Made by a program: the position numbers and the translations under genes
Part shown: piece after piece, positions 37,207 to 47,166 of the stretch
Layout of the letters: each line of letters begins with the position of its first letter
How positions within the stretch are numbered: the first letter of the stretch is position 1
The notes under the pieces: generated by a model
The model's input: the letters and a program-made list of their open reading frames with translations, nothing else
Database searches by the model: none
What the model was told of the DNA's origin: nothing
Assembly: GCF_001279725.1 (NCBI RefSeq)
Contig: NZ_LGDE01000113.1
Coordinates: forward strand, 29,756 to 93,755
Direction: 5' to 3'
DNA: 64,000 nucleotides
DNA from: Streptomyces sp. WM4235
Lineage (GTDB): Bacteria > Actinomycetota > Actinomycetes > Streptomycetales > Streptomycetaceae

Positions 37207-39939
37207 TCAGGCGTCGCCGCCCGCCGCGCCCGGGTCGGCCGCGGTGACGTCCAGCAGCTGGTACCGGTCGATCGCCTGCTTCAGCAGCGAACGGTCGACC
37301 TTCCCCGCCTTCGCCAGCTCGGTCAGCACCGCCAGCACCACCGACTGCGCGTCGATGTGGAAGAACCGGCGCGCCGCGCCCCGCGTGTCCGCGAAGCCGA
37401 AGCCGTCCGCACCCAGCGAGGTGTACGCACCCGGAACCCACCGCGAGATCTGGTCCGGCACCGACCGCATCCAGTCCGAGACCGCCACGAACGGCCCCTC
37501 GGCACCCGACAGCTTCCGGGTCACGTACGGGACGCGCTGCTCCTCCTCCGGGTGGAGCAGGTTGTGCTCCTCCACCGAGACGGCCTCGCGGCGCAGCTCG
37601 TTCCAGGAGGTCGCCGACCAGACGTCGGCCTTGACGTCCCAGTCCTCGGCCAGGACGCGCTGGGCCTCCAACGCCCACGGCACGGCCACGCCGGAGGCCA
37701 TGATCTGCGCCCCGATGGTGCCCGCCGTACCGGCCGACACCCGGTGGATGCCCTGGAGGATGCCGTCCACGTCCACGTCCGCCGGCTCGGCGGGGTGCCG
37801 GATCGGCTCGTTGTAGACCGTCAGGTAGTAGAAGACGTCCTCCGCGTCGGGCCCGTACATCCGCCGCAGACCGTCCTTGACGATGTGCGCGATCTCGTAC
37901 CCGTACGCCGGGTCGTACGCCACACAGCCCGGGTTGGTCGACGCCAGCAACTGGGAGTGACCGTCGGCGTGCTGGAGGCCCTCACCCGTGAGGGTGGTTC
38001 GACCCGCCGTCGCACCGAGGACGAAACCGCGCGCCAACTGGTCGGCCATCTGCCAGAACTGGTCACCGGTGCGCTGGAAACCGAACATCGAGTAGAAGAC
38101 GTAGACCGGGATCAGCGGCTCGCCGTGCGTCGCGTACGCGGAACCCGCCGCGATCAGCGAAGCCGTGCAACCCGCCTCCGAGATGCCGTCGTGCAGCATC
38201 TGGCCCGTCGGCGACTCCTTGTACGCGAGCAGCAGCTCGCGGTCGACCGCCTCGTACTGCTGACCCAGCGGGTTGTAGATCTTGGCGCTCGGGAAGAACG
38301 CGTCCATGCCGAAGGTGCGGTACTCGTCGGGCGCGATCAGCACGAACCGCCTGCCGATCTCCTTGTCCCGCATGAGGTCCTTCAGGATGCGGACGAAAGC
38401 CATCGTCGTGGCGATCGACTGCTGGCCCGAACCCTTCTTGGCCGCCGCGTAGGTCTTCTCGTCCGGCAGCTGGAGCGGCTTCGCGCGCACCACACGGGTC
38501 GGCACGTAACCGCCGTGGGCGCTGCGCTGGTCGTGCATGTACTGGATCTCGGGGGAGTTGCGGCCCGGGTGGTAGTACGGCGGCGCGCCGCCCTCCAACT
38601 GGGCGTCCGTGATCGGGATGTGCAGGCGGTCGCGGAAGCGCTTGAGGTCGTCGACCGTGAGCTTCTTCATCTGGTGCGTCGCGTTGCGGCCCTCGAAGTT
38701 CGGGCCCAGCGTCCAGCCCTTGACCGTCTGCGCCAGGATCACCGTCGGCTGACCCTTGTGGGCCTTGGCCGCCGCGTACGCCGCGTAGACCTTCTTGTGG
38801 TCGTGACCGCCGCGACCCAGGTGCTGGATCTGGTAGTCGGTCATGTTCTCGACCATCGCGCGCAGCCGCTGGTCGCCGCCGAAGAAGTGCTCGCGGATGT
38901 ACGCGCCGGACTCGGTGGCGTACGTCTGGAACTGCCCGTCCGGCGTCGAGTTCATCTTGTTGACCAGGATGCCGTCACGGTCCTGGGCCAACAGCGGGTC
39001 CCAGGAACGGTCCCAGATCAGCTTGATGACGTTCCAGCCGGCGCCGCGGAACTGCGACTCCAACTCCTGGATGATCTTGCCGTTGCCGCGCACCGGGCCG
39101 TCGAGCCGCTGGAGGTTGCAGTTGACGACGAACGTCAGGTTGTCCAGGCCCTCGCGGGCGGCGATGGACAACTGCCCGAGCGACTCCGGCTCGTCCATCT
39201 CGCCGTCGCCGAGGTACGCCCAGACGTGGGACTTGGAGGTGTCCGCGATCCCACGCGCCTCCATGTACCGGTTCATCCGCGCCTGGTAGATGGCGCCGAG
39301 CGGACCGAGACCCATCGAGACGGTCGGGAACTCCCAGAAGTCCGGCATCAGCCGCGGGTGCGGATAGCTGGACAGACCGTACGGAGCCTTCGACTTCTCC
39401 TGCCGGAACGCGTCGAGCTGCTGCTCGGAGAGCCGGTCGAGGAGGTAGGCGCGGGCGTAGATGCCGGGGGAGGCGTGACCCTGGAAGAAGATCTGGTCGC
39501 CGCCGTCGCCCTCGTCCTTGCCCCGGAAGAAGTGGTTGAAGCCCACGTCGTAGAGGGAGGCGGAGGAGGCGAAGGTCGCGATGTGACCGCCGACGCCGAT
39601 CCCGGGACGCTGGGCGCGCGAGACCATGACGGCCGCGTTCCACCGGGTCGCGTTCAGGACCTTGCGCTCGATCTCCTCGTTGCCGGGGAAGAAGGGCTCG
39701 TCCTTGGTGGCGATCGTGTTGACGTAGTCCGTGCTGCGCATCTCGGGCACGGCCACGCGCTTCTCGCGGGCCCGCTCGATCAACCGCAGCATCAGGTAGC
39801 GGGCGCGTTCACGGCCCCGCTCGTCGACGGCGGCGTCCAGAGAGTCGAGCCACTCCTGCGTCTCCTCCGGATCGAAGTCCGGGACCTGACTCGGCAGGCC
39901 GCCAATGATGATCGGATTGCGATCGGATGCGGAAGCCAC
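37207..39939 (-). CDS. aceE: Pyruvate dehydrogenase E1 component, homodimeric type (AceE)
   Basis: 910 residues. It decarboxylates pyruvate with thiamine diphosphate and acetylates lipoyl E2. The ThDP-binding motif is YLGDGEMDE followed by the [14 protein letters not shown] loop; the family opening is [25 protein letters not shown] at 39939 is chosen because AAGGA precedes it by 6 bases and longer readings add Arg/Pro-rich residues. E2 and E3 are not in the window. About 460 bases upstream hold no gene. Confidence 0.96.
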   Translation of the reverse strand: MASASDRNPIIIGGLPSQVPDFDPEETQEWLDSLDAAVDERGRERARYLMLRLIERAREKRVAVPEMRSTDYVNTIATKDEPFFPGNEEIERKVLNATRWNAAVMVSRAQRPGIGVGGHIATFASSASLYDVGFNHFFRGKDEGDGGDQIFFQGHASPGIYARAYLLDRLSEQQLDAFRQEKSKAPYGLSSYPHPRLMPDFWEFPTVSMGLGPLGAIYQARMNRYMEARGIADTSKSHVWAYLGDGEMDEPESLGQLSIAAREGLDNLTFVVNCNLQRLDGPVRGNGKIIQELESQFRGAGWNVIKLIWDRSWDPLLAQDRDGILVNKMNSTPDGQFQTYATESGAYIREHFFGGDQRLRAMVENMTDYQIQHLGRGGHDHKKVYAAYAAAKAHKGQPTVILAQTVKGWTLGPNFEGRNATHQMKKLTVDDLKRFRDRLHIPITDAQLEGGAPPYYHPGRNSPEIQYMHDQRSAHGGYVPTRVVRAKPLQLPDEKTYAAAKKGSGQQSIATTMAFVRILKDLMRDKEIGRRFVLIAPDEYRTFGMDAFFPSAKIYNPLGQQYEAVDRELLLAYKESPTGQMLHDGISEAGCTASLIAAGSAYATHGEPLIPVYVFYSMFGFQRTGDQFWQMADQLARGFVLGATAGRTTLTGEGLQHADGHSQLLASTNPGCVAYDPAYGYEIAHIVKDGLRRMYGPDAEDVFYYLTVYNEPIRHPAEPADVDVDGILQGIHRVSAGTAGTIGAQIMASGVAVPWALEAQRVLAEDWDVKADVWSATSWNELRREAVSVEEHNLLHPEEEQRVPYVTRKLSGAEGPFVAVSDWMRSVPDQISRWVPGAYTSLGADGFGFADTRGAARRFFHIDAQSVVLAVLTELAKAGKVDRSLLKQAIDRYQLLDVTAADPGAAGGDA

Positions 39940-40400
39940 GCTGTTCCTTCGCTGTCGGGGGAGTCGTGCCTTGGGGTCGCCGCCTCCCATGGTCTTACGC
40001 TCGGCCGAAATCTTCACCTCTACCACTGGGTAACCCCTGGAAACTCCGGGCATCGCGGGTGGAGCGGGGAGGAGGGGCGGCAAGCGGTTGGCGAGCGGGT
40101 ACGGCCAAATCGCAACCTTACGCCCAAGACGATCAGCCGGTTCGTAAGGCCGTTCGCCCCTCAAACAGGCGGGAAAGTCCTCTGGCGGCGTCGAATGAGC
40201 CGCAATGGTGTGGGATGAATCACCCGGGGCACGGGAGGGAAGGCTGAAAGTTGCGGCGAGACGGCCGCAATCGTCACCGTTTCGACGGTCTCGGCGGCCG
40301 GGTACTTGCGCGATCCGCCGCGCCCGTGTGGACTACGCCCAATGCTGCGCGTACGCGCGCCGCCGAAAGACATTCACCGAACATGAGCAGGAGGCACCCC
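39940..40400. other. Gene-free region between divergent aceE and DUF3052 genes
   Basis: This 461-base stretch has no convincing reading frame in either direction. It should contain both promoters and a long aceE leader. I see several small inverted repeats (e.g. GCGGCGAGACGGCCGC near 40252) but no structure I can name. Confidence 0.4.
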
Positions 40401-40835
40401 GTGAGCGCGACCGCGGACCACGCGGAGACCAGTCTGGTTTCCAGGCTGGGTTTCGAGTCCGAACAGGTGGTCCAGGAGATCGGCTACGACGACGACGTCG
40501 ATCAGGAATTCCGTGACGCCGTCGAGAGTCACATCGGCAATGATCTCGTCGACGAGGAGTACGACGACGTCGCCGATGCGGTGCTGCTCTGGTTCCGGGA
40601 CGAAGACGGCGACCTGACGGACACGCTGGTCGATTCCATCAACTTGGTGGAGGACGGCGCACTGATCCTGCTGCTGACCCCCAAGACCGGTCGTCCCGGC
40701 TACGTCGAGGCCAGTGACATCAGCGAGGCCGCCGAAACGGCCGGCCTGTCGCAGACCAGGAGCGTCAGCGTCGGCAAGGAGTGGGCCGCCACCAAGTTGG
40801 TGACCCCCAAGACCGCAGCCAAGTCCAAGCGCTGA
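40401..40835 (+). CDS. DUF3052 family protein
   Basis: 144 residues, acidic, reading 'SLVSRLGFESEQVVQEIGYDDDVDQEFRDAVE'. It matches DUF3052, conserved next to aceE and the AhpE-type peroxiredoxin in actinomycetes. There is no catalytic motif. GTG at 40401 is preferred over ATG at 40383 because AGGAGG precedes the GTG with correct spacing and the ATG lies upstream of that site. Confidence 0.87.
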   Translation: MSATADHAETSLVSRLGFESEQVVQEIGYDDDVDQEFRDAVESHIGNDLVDEEYDDVADAVLLWFRDEDGDLTDTLVDSINLVEDGALILLLTPKTGRPGYVEASDISEAAETAGLSQTRSVSVGKEWAATKLVTPKTAAKSKR

Positions 40836-40859
40836 GCCGCGCCCCGCAGTCAAGCGGAC

Positions 40860-40905
40860 AACGCACCCCGCCGACCGGAATCGACCCCGGTCGGCGGGGT
40901 GCGTT
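40860..40905 (+). terminator. Terminator after the DUF3052 gene
   Basis: A perfect 19-bp stem AACGCACCCCGCCGACCGG with its complement and an 8-base loop, 25 bases after the stop. Confidence 0.85.
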
Positions 40906-41024
40906 CGTTGCGCTCCCCGGCCCCGTCGTCGAAGCGGCGCCCGACGCCGCCGTGACCACAGGGCCTAGGCTGCACTCACCCGAACAGCTCAACGCACGCA
41001 TGCGGGAACGAAGGGATGCGACAG

Positions 41025-41483
41025 ATGGCGATCGAGGTCGGCGACAAGGCCCCGGACTTCGAACTCAAGGACAACCACGGTGCCACCGTGCGGCTCTCCG
41101 ACTTCCGGGGGGAGAAGGCCGTGGTGCTGCTCTTCTACCCGTTCGCCTTCACCGGCGTCTGCACCGGCGAGCTGTGCGAGCTGCGCGACCGGCTGCCCCG
41201 GTTCCAGAACGACGACGTGCAGCTGCTGGCGGTCTCCAACGACTCCGTGCCGACCCTGCGGGTCTTCGGCGAGCAGGAGAACCTGGACTACCCGCTGCTG
41301 TCGGACTTCTGGCCGCACGGCGAGACCTCCCGCGCCTACGGCGTCCTCGACGAGGAGAAGGGCTGTGCGGTCCGCGGCACCTTCATCATCGACAAGGACG
41401 GCATCGTGCGCTGGACCGTCGTCAACGGCCTGCCCGACGCGCGTGACCTGAACGAGTACATCAAGGCCCTCGACAGCCTCTGA
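41025..41483 (+). CDS. AhpE-type 1-Cys/2-Cys peroxiredoxin
   Basis: 152 residues, thioredoxin fold. Peroxidatic Cys46 lies in [12 protein letters not shown], with Cys51 five residues later as a possible resolving partner, the AhpE pattern. It reduces peroxides and peroxynitrite. ATG at 41025 fits the AAGGGA site about 10 bases upstream; an ATG at 41016 sits inside that site. Confidence 0.92.
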   Translation: MAIEVGDKAPDFELKDNHGATVRLSDFRGEKAVVLLFYPFAFTGVCTGELCELRDRLPRFQNDDVQLLAVSNDSVPTLRVFGEQENLDYPLLSDFWPHGETSRAYGVLDEEKGCAVRGTFIIDKDGIVRWTVVNGLPDARDLNEYIKALDSL

Positions 41484-41514
41484 GGGACCCGGAAGGCCCA
41501 CGAGACGCGCTCGC

Positions 41515-41539
41515 GGGCATTGTTTCCGGGCATTGTTCC
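41515..41539. repeat. Direct repeat GGGCATTGTT(T)CC upstream of terD
   Basis: Two copies, 41515-41527 and 41528-41539, sit immediately next to each other, 110 bases before the first terD. Such a pair is compatible with an activator site, but no protein is known for it. Confidence 0.3.
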
Positions 41540-41648
41540 GCACGAGAATTCAGTTACAGGCGGGAACCCGTCACTAGGATCGGAACGTTGATCCCGGTAG
41601 CAACCGCACGACGGGGCCCCGCCCCACACAAAACCTTATGGAGGACCC

Positions 41649-42224
41649 GTGGGAGTCAGCCTCAGCAAGGGCGGCAACGTCTCGCTGACCAAGGCCGCGC
41701 CTAACCTGACGGCGGTCATCGTCGGTCTCGGCTGGGACGCTCGCACCACCACCGGTGTCGACTTCGACCTCGACGCCAGCGCGATCCTGACCAACGACCA
41801 GGGCAAGGTCGCCAACGACTCGAACTTCGTGTTCTTCAACAACCTGAAGAGCCCGGACGGCTCGGTCGAGCACACCGGCGACAACACCACCGGTGAGGGC
41901 GAAGGCGACGACGAGGCGATCAAGGTCAACCTCGCCGGTGTCCCGGCCGACGTGTCCAAGATCGTCTTCCCCGTCTCGATCTACGAGGCCGAGAGCCGCC
42001 AGCAGAGCTTCGGACAGGTCCGCAACGCGTACATCCGCGTCGTGAACCAGGCCGACAACACCGAGCTCGCCCGCTACGACCTCTCCGAGGACGCCTCGAC
42101 CGAGACCGCCATGGTCTTCGGCGAGCTGTACCGCAACGGGGCGGAGTGGAAGTTCCGCGCCATCGGCCAGGGCTACGCCTCGGGCCTGCGCGGCATCGCG
42201 CAGGACTTCGGCGTCAACGTCTGA
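41649..42224 (+). CDS. terD: TerD-family stress protein
   Basis: 191 residues, full length: [19 protein letters not shown], then Ca2+-binding acidic loops '[10 protein letters not shown]' and [10 protein letters not shown], and [23 protein letters not shown] at the end. TerD proteins bind Ca2+ and assemble with TerC-type membrane proteins in tellurite, phage and envelope stress responses. GTG start after ATGGAGGA. First gene of the ter cluster, followed 125 bases later by a paralogue. Confidence 0.94.
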   Translation: MGVSLSKGGNVSLTKAAPNLTAVIVGLGWDARTTTGVDFDLDASAILTNDQGKVANDSNFVFFNNLKSPDGSVEHTGDNTTGEGEGDDEAIKVNLAGVPADVSKIVFPVSIYEAESRQQSFGQVRNAYIRVVNQADNTELARYDLSEDASTETAMVFGELYRNGAEWKFRAIGQGYASGLRGIAQDFGVNV

Positions 42225-42349
42225 GCCTCAAGCTCCACGGCCGCTCCCGCGGCCGCACCCCGTCCGGCGCCGTGCACTGTGTGTACGGCGCCGGACCGGC
42301 TTGTACCACCGGCACCACCATCACCACGTCGTCCGGGGAGGACCACAAC

Positions 42350-42925
42350 ATGGGCGTCACACTCGCCAAGGGGGGCAATGTCTCCCTGTCCAAGGCCGCA
42401 CCGAACCTCACCCGGGTTCTGATCGGACTCGGCTGGGACGCGCGCTCGACCACCGGGGCGGACTTCGACCTCGATGCCAGCGCGCTCCTGTGCAACAGCG
42501 GCCGGGTGCTCGGGGACGATTACTTCGTCTTCTACAACAACCTGACGAGCCCCGACGGCTCCGTCGAACACACGGGGGACAATCTCACCGGCGAGGGTGA
42601 TGGTGACGACGAGTCGATCATCATCGACCTGAGCAAGGTGCCCGCCCAGGTCGACAAGATCGTCTTCCCGGTCTCGATCCATGAGGCGGAGGCCCGCCGG
42701 CAGAGCTTCGGCCAGGTCAGCAATGCTTTCATCCGCGTGGTCAACCAGGCCGACGGCCAGGAACTGGCCCGCTACGACCTCACCGAGGACGCCTCCAGCG
42801 AAACCGCGATGATCTTCGGCGAGGTCTACCGGTACGGCGGCGAATGGAAGTTCAGGGCCGTGGGGCAGGGGTACGCGTCGGGGCTCCGGGGCATCGCTCT
42901 AGACTTCGGGGTCAACGTTTCGTAA
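42350..42925 (+). CDS. terD: TerD-family stress protein, second copy
   Basis: 191 residues and collinear with the preceding TerD, with the same Ca2+ loops ([20 protein letters not shown]) and ending. One cysteine (LLCNSGR) is unique to this copy. GGGGAGGA lies upstream. The pair arose by tandem duplication and probably forms a hetero-assembly with the TerC-like product of the next gene, 25 bases downstream. Confidence 0.94.
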   Translation: MGVTLAKGGNVSLSKAAPNLTRVLIGLGWDARSTTGADFDLDASALLCNSGRVLGDDYFVFYNNLTSPDGSVEHTGDNLTGEGDGDDESIIIDLSKVPAQVDKIVFPVSIHEAEARRQSFGQVSNAFIRVVNQADGQELARYDLTEDASSETAMIFGEVYRYGGEWKFRAVGQGYASGLRGIALDFGVNVS

Positions 42926-42950
42926 AGCCGTACAACACGATGGGGTGCCA

Positions 42951-44066
42951 GTGGTTCTCAAAACCTTCGGCTGGTCGTTCGCAGTCACTGCGCTCGGTCT
43001 GGTCGCAGCGGTGTTCTACGGGGGGTGGACCGCTTTTGGAATCGTGGCGATCCTTTCGATCCTCGAGATCTCGCTGTCCTTCGACAACGCGGTGGTCAAC
43101 GCCGGAATCCTGAAGAAGATGAGTGCCTTCTGGCAGAAGATCTTCCTCACGATCGGCGTGCTCATCGCGGTCTTCGGCATGCGACTGGTCTTCCCCGTCG
43201 TGATCGTCGCGATCAGTGCCAAGATCGGTCCTATCGAGGCCGTCGATCTCGCCCTCAATGACAAGGACATGTACCAGCAGCTGGTGACGGACGCTCACCC
43301 GTCCATCGCCGCCTTCGGTGGCATGTTCCTGCTGATGATCTTCCTTGACTTCATTTTCGAGGACCGGGACATCAAGTGGCTCGCGTGGCTGGAGCGCCCG
43401 CTGGCCAAGCTCGGCAAGGTCGACATGCTGTCCGCGTGCATCGCGCTGATCGTCCTGCTCATCACCTCGATGACCTTCGCCGCCAACGCCCACCAGCACG
43501 GCGGGGCGCACGTCGACAAGGCGCAGACCGTCCTGATCTCCGGTATCGCCGGTCTGATCACCTACATGGTCGTCGGCGGCCTCTCCGGCTACTTCGAGAA
43601 CAAGCTCGAAGAGGAGGAGGAAGCCGAGCACGAGGCCGAGGAGGAGGCCAAGAAGACCGGCAAGCCCGTCTCCGCGGTCGTCATGTCCGGCAAGGCCGCC
43701 TTCTTCATGTTCCTCTACCTCGAAGTCCTCGACGCCTCCTTCTCCTTCGACGGGGTCATCGGCGCCTTCGCCATCACCAACGACATCGTGCTCATGGCCC
43801 TCGGCCTCGGCATCGGTGCCATGTACGTCCGGTCGCTGACGGTCTACCTGGTCCGCCAGGGCACCCTCGACGACTACGTGTACCTGGAGCACGGCGCGCA
43901 CTACGCGATCGGCGCGCTCGCCGTGATCCTGCTCGTCACGATCCAGTACGAGATCCACGAGGTCATCACCGGCCTCGTCGGCGTCGTCCTGATCGCCTGG
44001 TCCTTCTGGTCTTCCGTGCGCCGCAACAAGCGCCTGGAGCTGGAGGAATCACCCGCCGAGGCATGA
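42951..44066 (+). CDS. TerC-like integral membrane protein (DUF475 family)
   Basis: 371 residues with about nine TM helices. The TerC-type motif appears twice: ILEISLSFDNAVVNA early and LEVLDASFSFDGVIGAFAI late, with intramembrane Asp/Asn thought to bind metal. A Glu-rich loop (about 217-233, EEEEEAEHEAEEEAKK) faces the cytosol and could bind Ca2+ or TerD. GTG at 42951 has GGGG at 5-base spacing; GTG at 42945 is possible. Same operon as the terD pair. Confidence 0.9.
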   Translation: MVLKTFGWSFAVTALGLVAAVFYGGWTAFGIVAILSILEISLSFDNAVVNAGILKKMSAFWQKIFLTIGVLIAVFGMRLVFPVVIVAISAKIGPIEAVDLALNDKDMYQQLVTDAHPSIAAFGGMFLLMIFLDFIFEDRDIKWLAWLERPLAKLGKVDMLSACIALIVLLITSMTFAANAHQHGGAHVDKAQTVLISGIAGLITYMVVGGLSGYFENKLEEEEEAEHEAEEEAKKTGKPVSAVVMSGKAAFFMFLYLEVLDASFSFDGVIGAFAITNDIVLMALGLGIGAMYVRSLTVYLVRQGTLDDYVYLEHGAHYAIGALAVILLVTIQYEIHEVITGLVGVVLIAWSFWSSVRRNKRLELEESPAEA

Positions 44067-44209
44067 CCGCGGCGTTAATGCGGAACGCTCCATTTGCGGG
44101 GCGGCCCAAGGGTCCCTCCCGGACGACGTCCGGGGGGCCACGGACCCGGCGGGCCGCCCCGCTTCCGTACGTACAGGGGATACCGGGGACACAGGGGCAA
44201 GGGGGGAAG

Positions 44210-44962
44210 ATGAGTTTCTTCGAGGGGTTCTTCGACGGCATCAGGGGCGCACGGGCCATGAGGTTCGACTCGGGGCAGGCCTCGTCCAACGCGATCGAGC
44301 TGACCAAACGACATCCGACGGTGTCGCTCACCAAACAGCAGGCGGTGCACGGCAATCTGCGGGTGAACCTGTCCTGGCGGATGCGCACCTCCGACATCGG
44401 AGGCCGGTCCGGGCAGAGCGGCCGGCTCTTCCGGCACCCCTTCAAGCTGTTCAAGCCGGACATGGTGCAGGCGCACACCCAGGGCATGGTCAACGTCGAC
44501 CTCGACATCGGTTGCCTCTACGAACTCGCCGACGGCACCCGGGGCGTGGTCCAGCCGCTGGGGAACCTGCACGGCGACATCAACAGCCCGCCGTTCGTGA
44601 AGCTCAGCGGCGACGACCGGTTCGGGGCGCCGTCCGGCGAGACCATCTTCGTCAACCTCGACCACGCCGAGGCGATCAAGCGGCTGCTCGTCTTCGTCTA
44701 CATCTACGACCAGACCCCGGCCTTCGACCGGACGCACGCCCTGGTCACCCTCTACCCGATCACCGGGCCGCGGATCGAGATCCCTTTGGAGGAGCGCCAC
44801 CCGCAGGCCCGCTCCTGCGCGGTGGTCTCGCTGGAGAACGTCAAGGGGGAACTGATCGTCCGCCGCGAGGTGAAGTTCGTGTACGGCTTCCAGGCCGAAC
44901 TGGACCGCCTGTACGGGTGGGGACTCCAGTGGGGGCGGGGATACAAGAGCACCAAGGCCTGA
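44210..44962 (+). CDS. TerA-like tellurium-resistance protein
   Basis: 250 residues of the TerD/TerA beta-sandwich type: 'VNVDLDIGCLYELADGTRGVVQPLGNLHG', 'PPFVKLSGDDRFGAPSGETIFVNL' and 'RIEIPLEERHPQARSCAVVSL'. An N-terminal amphipathic head (MSFFEGFFDGIRGARAM) may contact membrane. GGGGGGAAG precedes the ATG. It lies 143 bases after the TerC-like gene and probably works in the same Ca2+/membrane stress complex. Confidence 0.85.
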   Translation: MSFFEGFFDGIRGARAMRFDSGQASSNAIELTKRHPTVSLTKQQAVHGNLRVNLSWRMRTSDIGGRSGQSGRLFRHPFKLFKPDMVQAHTQGMVNVDLDIGCLYELADGTRGVVQPLGNLHGDINSPPFVKLSGDDRFGAPSGETIFVNLDHAEAIKRLLVFVYIYDQTPAFDRTHALVTLYPITGPRIEIPLEERHPQARSCAVVSLENVKGELIVRREVKFVYGFQAELDRLYGWGLQWGRGYKSTKA

Positions 44963-44985
44963 CCGCGACCCGCGGGGCCGCTCCC

Positions 44986-45019
44986 GGGCCGTCCCCGGGA
45001 TGGTTCTCGGGGACGGCCC
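44986..45019. terminator. Hairpin between convergent terA-like and terD-like genes
   Basis: GGGCCGTCCCC (44986-44996) pairs with GGGGACGGCCC (45009-45019); a second copy of the right arm follows at about 45020. Confidence 0.55.
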
Positions 45020-45040
45020 CGGGGACGGCCCCGAGCCGGA

Positions 45041-45814
45041 TCAGCGGCGGATGAACTGCGGGCCCTGCACCGGCAGCCGGAACGTGGGATCGCCGCCCGG
45101 GCCCGGCACCGGGGCCGGCGACACCGGCTGCGGGTACCCGTACGCGGGCTCGACGGCGGGCGGGGCCTGGGTCGGCGGAGCGGGCGGCGGGGTCGGGGGC
45201 CGCATGGCGGCCGTACGGTCCTCGCTCGGGCCGGCGGCGGGGCTCGCGGCGGCCTCGGCGTTCTCGTCGACCGAGATCCCGTGATCGGTGGCCAGCCCGA
45301 CCAGGCCGTCCGAGTAGCCCTCGCCGAGGGCGCGGAACTTCCACCCGTCCCCGCGGCGGTACAGCTCACCGCAGATGAGGGCCGTCTCGGCGCCCGTCTC
45401 GGGGTGCACCTCGAAGTAGGCCAGCGGTTCGGCGCCGCCGCTCGGGGTGGCGTCGTACAGCAGGATCCGCAGGTCCCGGACCCGCTGGAAGGGAACGTCC
45501 TCGGCGGAGGCCACCACCAGGATCCGGTCCACGGCCGGGGTCACGGCGCGCAGATCGGCCTGCACGGCGTCCGTGATCGCGTCGCCGATCTGCTTCTTGC
45601 CCAGTCGCCACACGGCCCCCGAGGGGTGCCGGGGCTGGTTGTAGAACACGAAGTCCTCGTCCGAGCGCACGCGCCCGTCCGCCCCCACGAGCAGCGCGGA
45701 GGCGTCCACGTCGGGCACCTCGGGCCCGGTGGTCCACCGCAACACCGCCCGGACCGCCACGGCGGCCACCGGGATGTTCGAGCCCTTCTGCATCGCGTGC
45801 GTCATGCCCGTCAT
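45041..45814 (-). CDS. TerD-domain protein with Pro-rich C-terminal tail
   Basis: 257 residues. The TerD-like domain fills about 1-180 ('[28 protein letters not shown]' ... '[25 protein letters not shown]'). The last 75 residues are Pro/Ala/Gly/Tyr-rich and disordered, ending GPQFIRR. The acidic loops are weaker than in the true TerD pair. Start ATG at 45814 follows GGGAGGG; 45805 is an alternative. Divergent from the CitE-like operon. Confidence 0.87.
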   Translation of the reverse strand: MTGMTHAMQKGSNIPVAAVAVRAVLRWTTGPEVPDVDASALLVGADGRVRSDEDFVFYNQPRHPSGAVWRLGKKQIGDAITDAVQADLRAVTPAVDRILVVASAEDVPFQRVRDLRILLYDATPSGGAEPLAYFEVHPETGAETALICGELYRRGDGWKFRALGEGYSDGLVGLATDHGISVDENAEAAASPAAGPSEDRTAAMRPPTPPPAPPTQAPPAVEPAYGYPQPVSPAPVPGPGGDPTFRLPVQGPQFIRR

Positions 45815-45917
45815 CCTGCCCTCCCGGACATGACCTGGACAATGCGGCCCCCCGTTGGCCCTTGTACCGAACGCAAGAGCTGGGCATGGTGCAAGAGGGT
45901 TACCTGAACTTCATGTG

Positions 45918-45942
45918 CTTGAGGAACTCTTGACTCAAGTTC
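45918..45942. promoter_or_regulatory. Nested palindromes over the probable -35 of the ter biosynthetic operon
   Basis: CTTGA-C-TCAAG (45929-45939) is a perfect 11-bp palindrome embedded in CTTGAG...CTCAAG (45918-45939) and GAACT...AGTTC (45924-45942). A -35-like TTGACT lies at 45930-45935. A repressor or activator could bind here; no regulator gene is adjacent. Confidence 0.45.
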
Positions 45943-45999
45943 GTACGTACTATTACCGGCCACGTCAGTTGGGCCGCCGAAGCAGTACGGGGGAAGCAC

Positions 46000-47166
46000 A
46001 TGCGTCACTTCGGGCACATATCGCCCACGGTCCGCAAGGACCTCTTCCACCAGGAGCCGGTCGAGTTCACCGCCGCCTCCCCCTCCCGCCTGCTCGCGGC
46101 CGCACTCGGCGCCACCCTCTACAGTCCCGCCACCCGGCCCCACCTCGCCGCCGACATCCGCAAACAGGCCGCCCGCGGAGTCCTCTCCATGGTCCTCTGC
46201 CTGGAGGATTCCATCAGCGACGCCGAGGTCGGGTCCGGCGAGACGAACCTGATCCGTCAGTTCGAGGCACTCGACGAGCAGGACGACGAGCTCCCCCTGC
46301 TCTTCATCCGCGTCCGCACGCCCGAGCAGATACCCGACCTGGTGCGCCGGCTCGGCGGTACGGCCCGACACCTGGCCGGATTCGTACTCCCGAAGTTCAC
46401 CGAATCCCGAGGTACCGCCTTCCTCGACGCCGTGGCCGAAGCCGAGAGCCGCCACGGGCTGTCCCGCCTGTATGCCATGCCCGTCCTCGAAACCCCCGAC
46501 CTGCTGCACCTGGAAACCCGCGTCGAGGCCCTCGCCGGCATCTCCCGCACGGTCAACCGCCACCGCGAGCACGTCCTGGCCCTGCGCCTGGGAGTCACCG
46601 ACTTCTGCTCCGCGTACGGACTGCGCCGCACCCCGGACATGACCGCCTACGACGTGCAGATCGTCGCGGGCGTCATCGCCGACGTGGTCAACGTGCTCAG
46701 CAGGGCCGACGGCACCGGCTTCACCGTCACCGGACCCGTCTGGGAGTACTTCCGCAGCCAGCAGCGCCTCTTCAAGCCGCAGCTGCGGCGCAGCCCCTTC
46801 CTGGAGGAGGGCGTCGAGGAACTGCGCACCGCCCTGATCGAACACGACCTGGACGGTCTGCTGCGCGAGATCGAGCTCGACCGGGCCAACGGGCTGATGG
46901 GCAAGACCTGCATCCACCCCGCGCACGTCACGCCCGTCCACGCCCTGTCGGTCGTCTCCCACGAGGAATTCAGCGACGCCCAGGACATCCTGCGCCCCGA
47001 GCGCGGCGGCGGCGGCGTGATGCGTTCCGCCTACACGAACAAGATGAACGAGGTGAAGCCCCACCGGGCCTGGGCCGAGCGCACCATGCTGCGCGCGGAG
47101 GTCTTCGGTGTGGCGCGCGAAGAGGTCGGCTTCGTCGACCTGCTCACGGCCGGGCTCCAGGTGTGA
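46000..47166 (+). CDS. HpcH/HpaI aldolase / citrate-lyase-beta-like enzyme of the Ter biosynthetic module
   Basis: 388 residues, CitE-like TIM barrel: LGATLYSPATRPHLAADIRK, the metal/acid region MVLCLEDSISDAE, AMPVLETPDLLHLETRV and GKTCIHPAHVTPVHAL. CitE relatives cleave or form C-C bonds with acyl-thioester or oxo-acid substrates. It heads an operon with a double phosphoribosyltransferase and a HAD phosphatase, the gene set described for Ter-linked metabolite synthesis. Its TGA overlaps a GTG of the next gene. Confidence 0.85.
   Translation: MRHFGHISPTVRKDLFHQEPVEFTAASPSRLLAAALGATLYSPATRPHLAADIRKQAARGVLSMVLCLEDSISDAEVGSGETNLIRQFEALDEQDDELPLLFIRVRTPEQIPDLVRRLGGTARHLAGFVLPKFTESRGTAFLDAVAEAESRHGLSRLYAMPVLETPDLLHLETRVEALAGISRTVNRHREHVLALRLGVTDFCSAYGLRRTPDMTAYDVQIVAGVIADVVNVLSRADGTGFTVTGPVWEYFRSQQRLFKPQLRRSPFLEEGVEELRTALIEHDLDGLLREIELDRANGLMGKTCIHPAHVTPVHALSVVSHEEFSDAQDILRPERGGGGVMRSAYTNKMNEVKPHRAWAERTMLRAEVFGVAREEVGFVDLLTAGLQV

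Noticed and set aside
37357..40218. A 953-codon plus-strand frame antisense to aceE
   Set aside because: aceE has full homology features on the other strand; the opposite frame is an effect of GC-rich third positions.
45855..47162. Upstream extension of the PRTase frame over the CitE-like gene
   Set aside because: In this part the frame is Arg/Pro-rich nonsense overlapping the CitE-like gene; the PRTase sequence only begins after the CitE stop.
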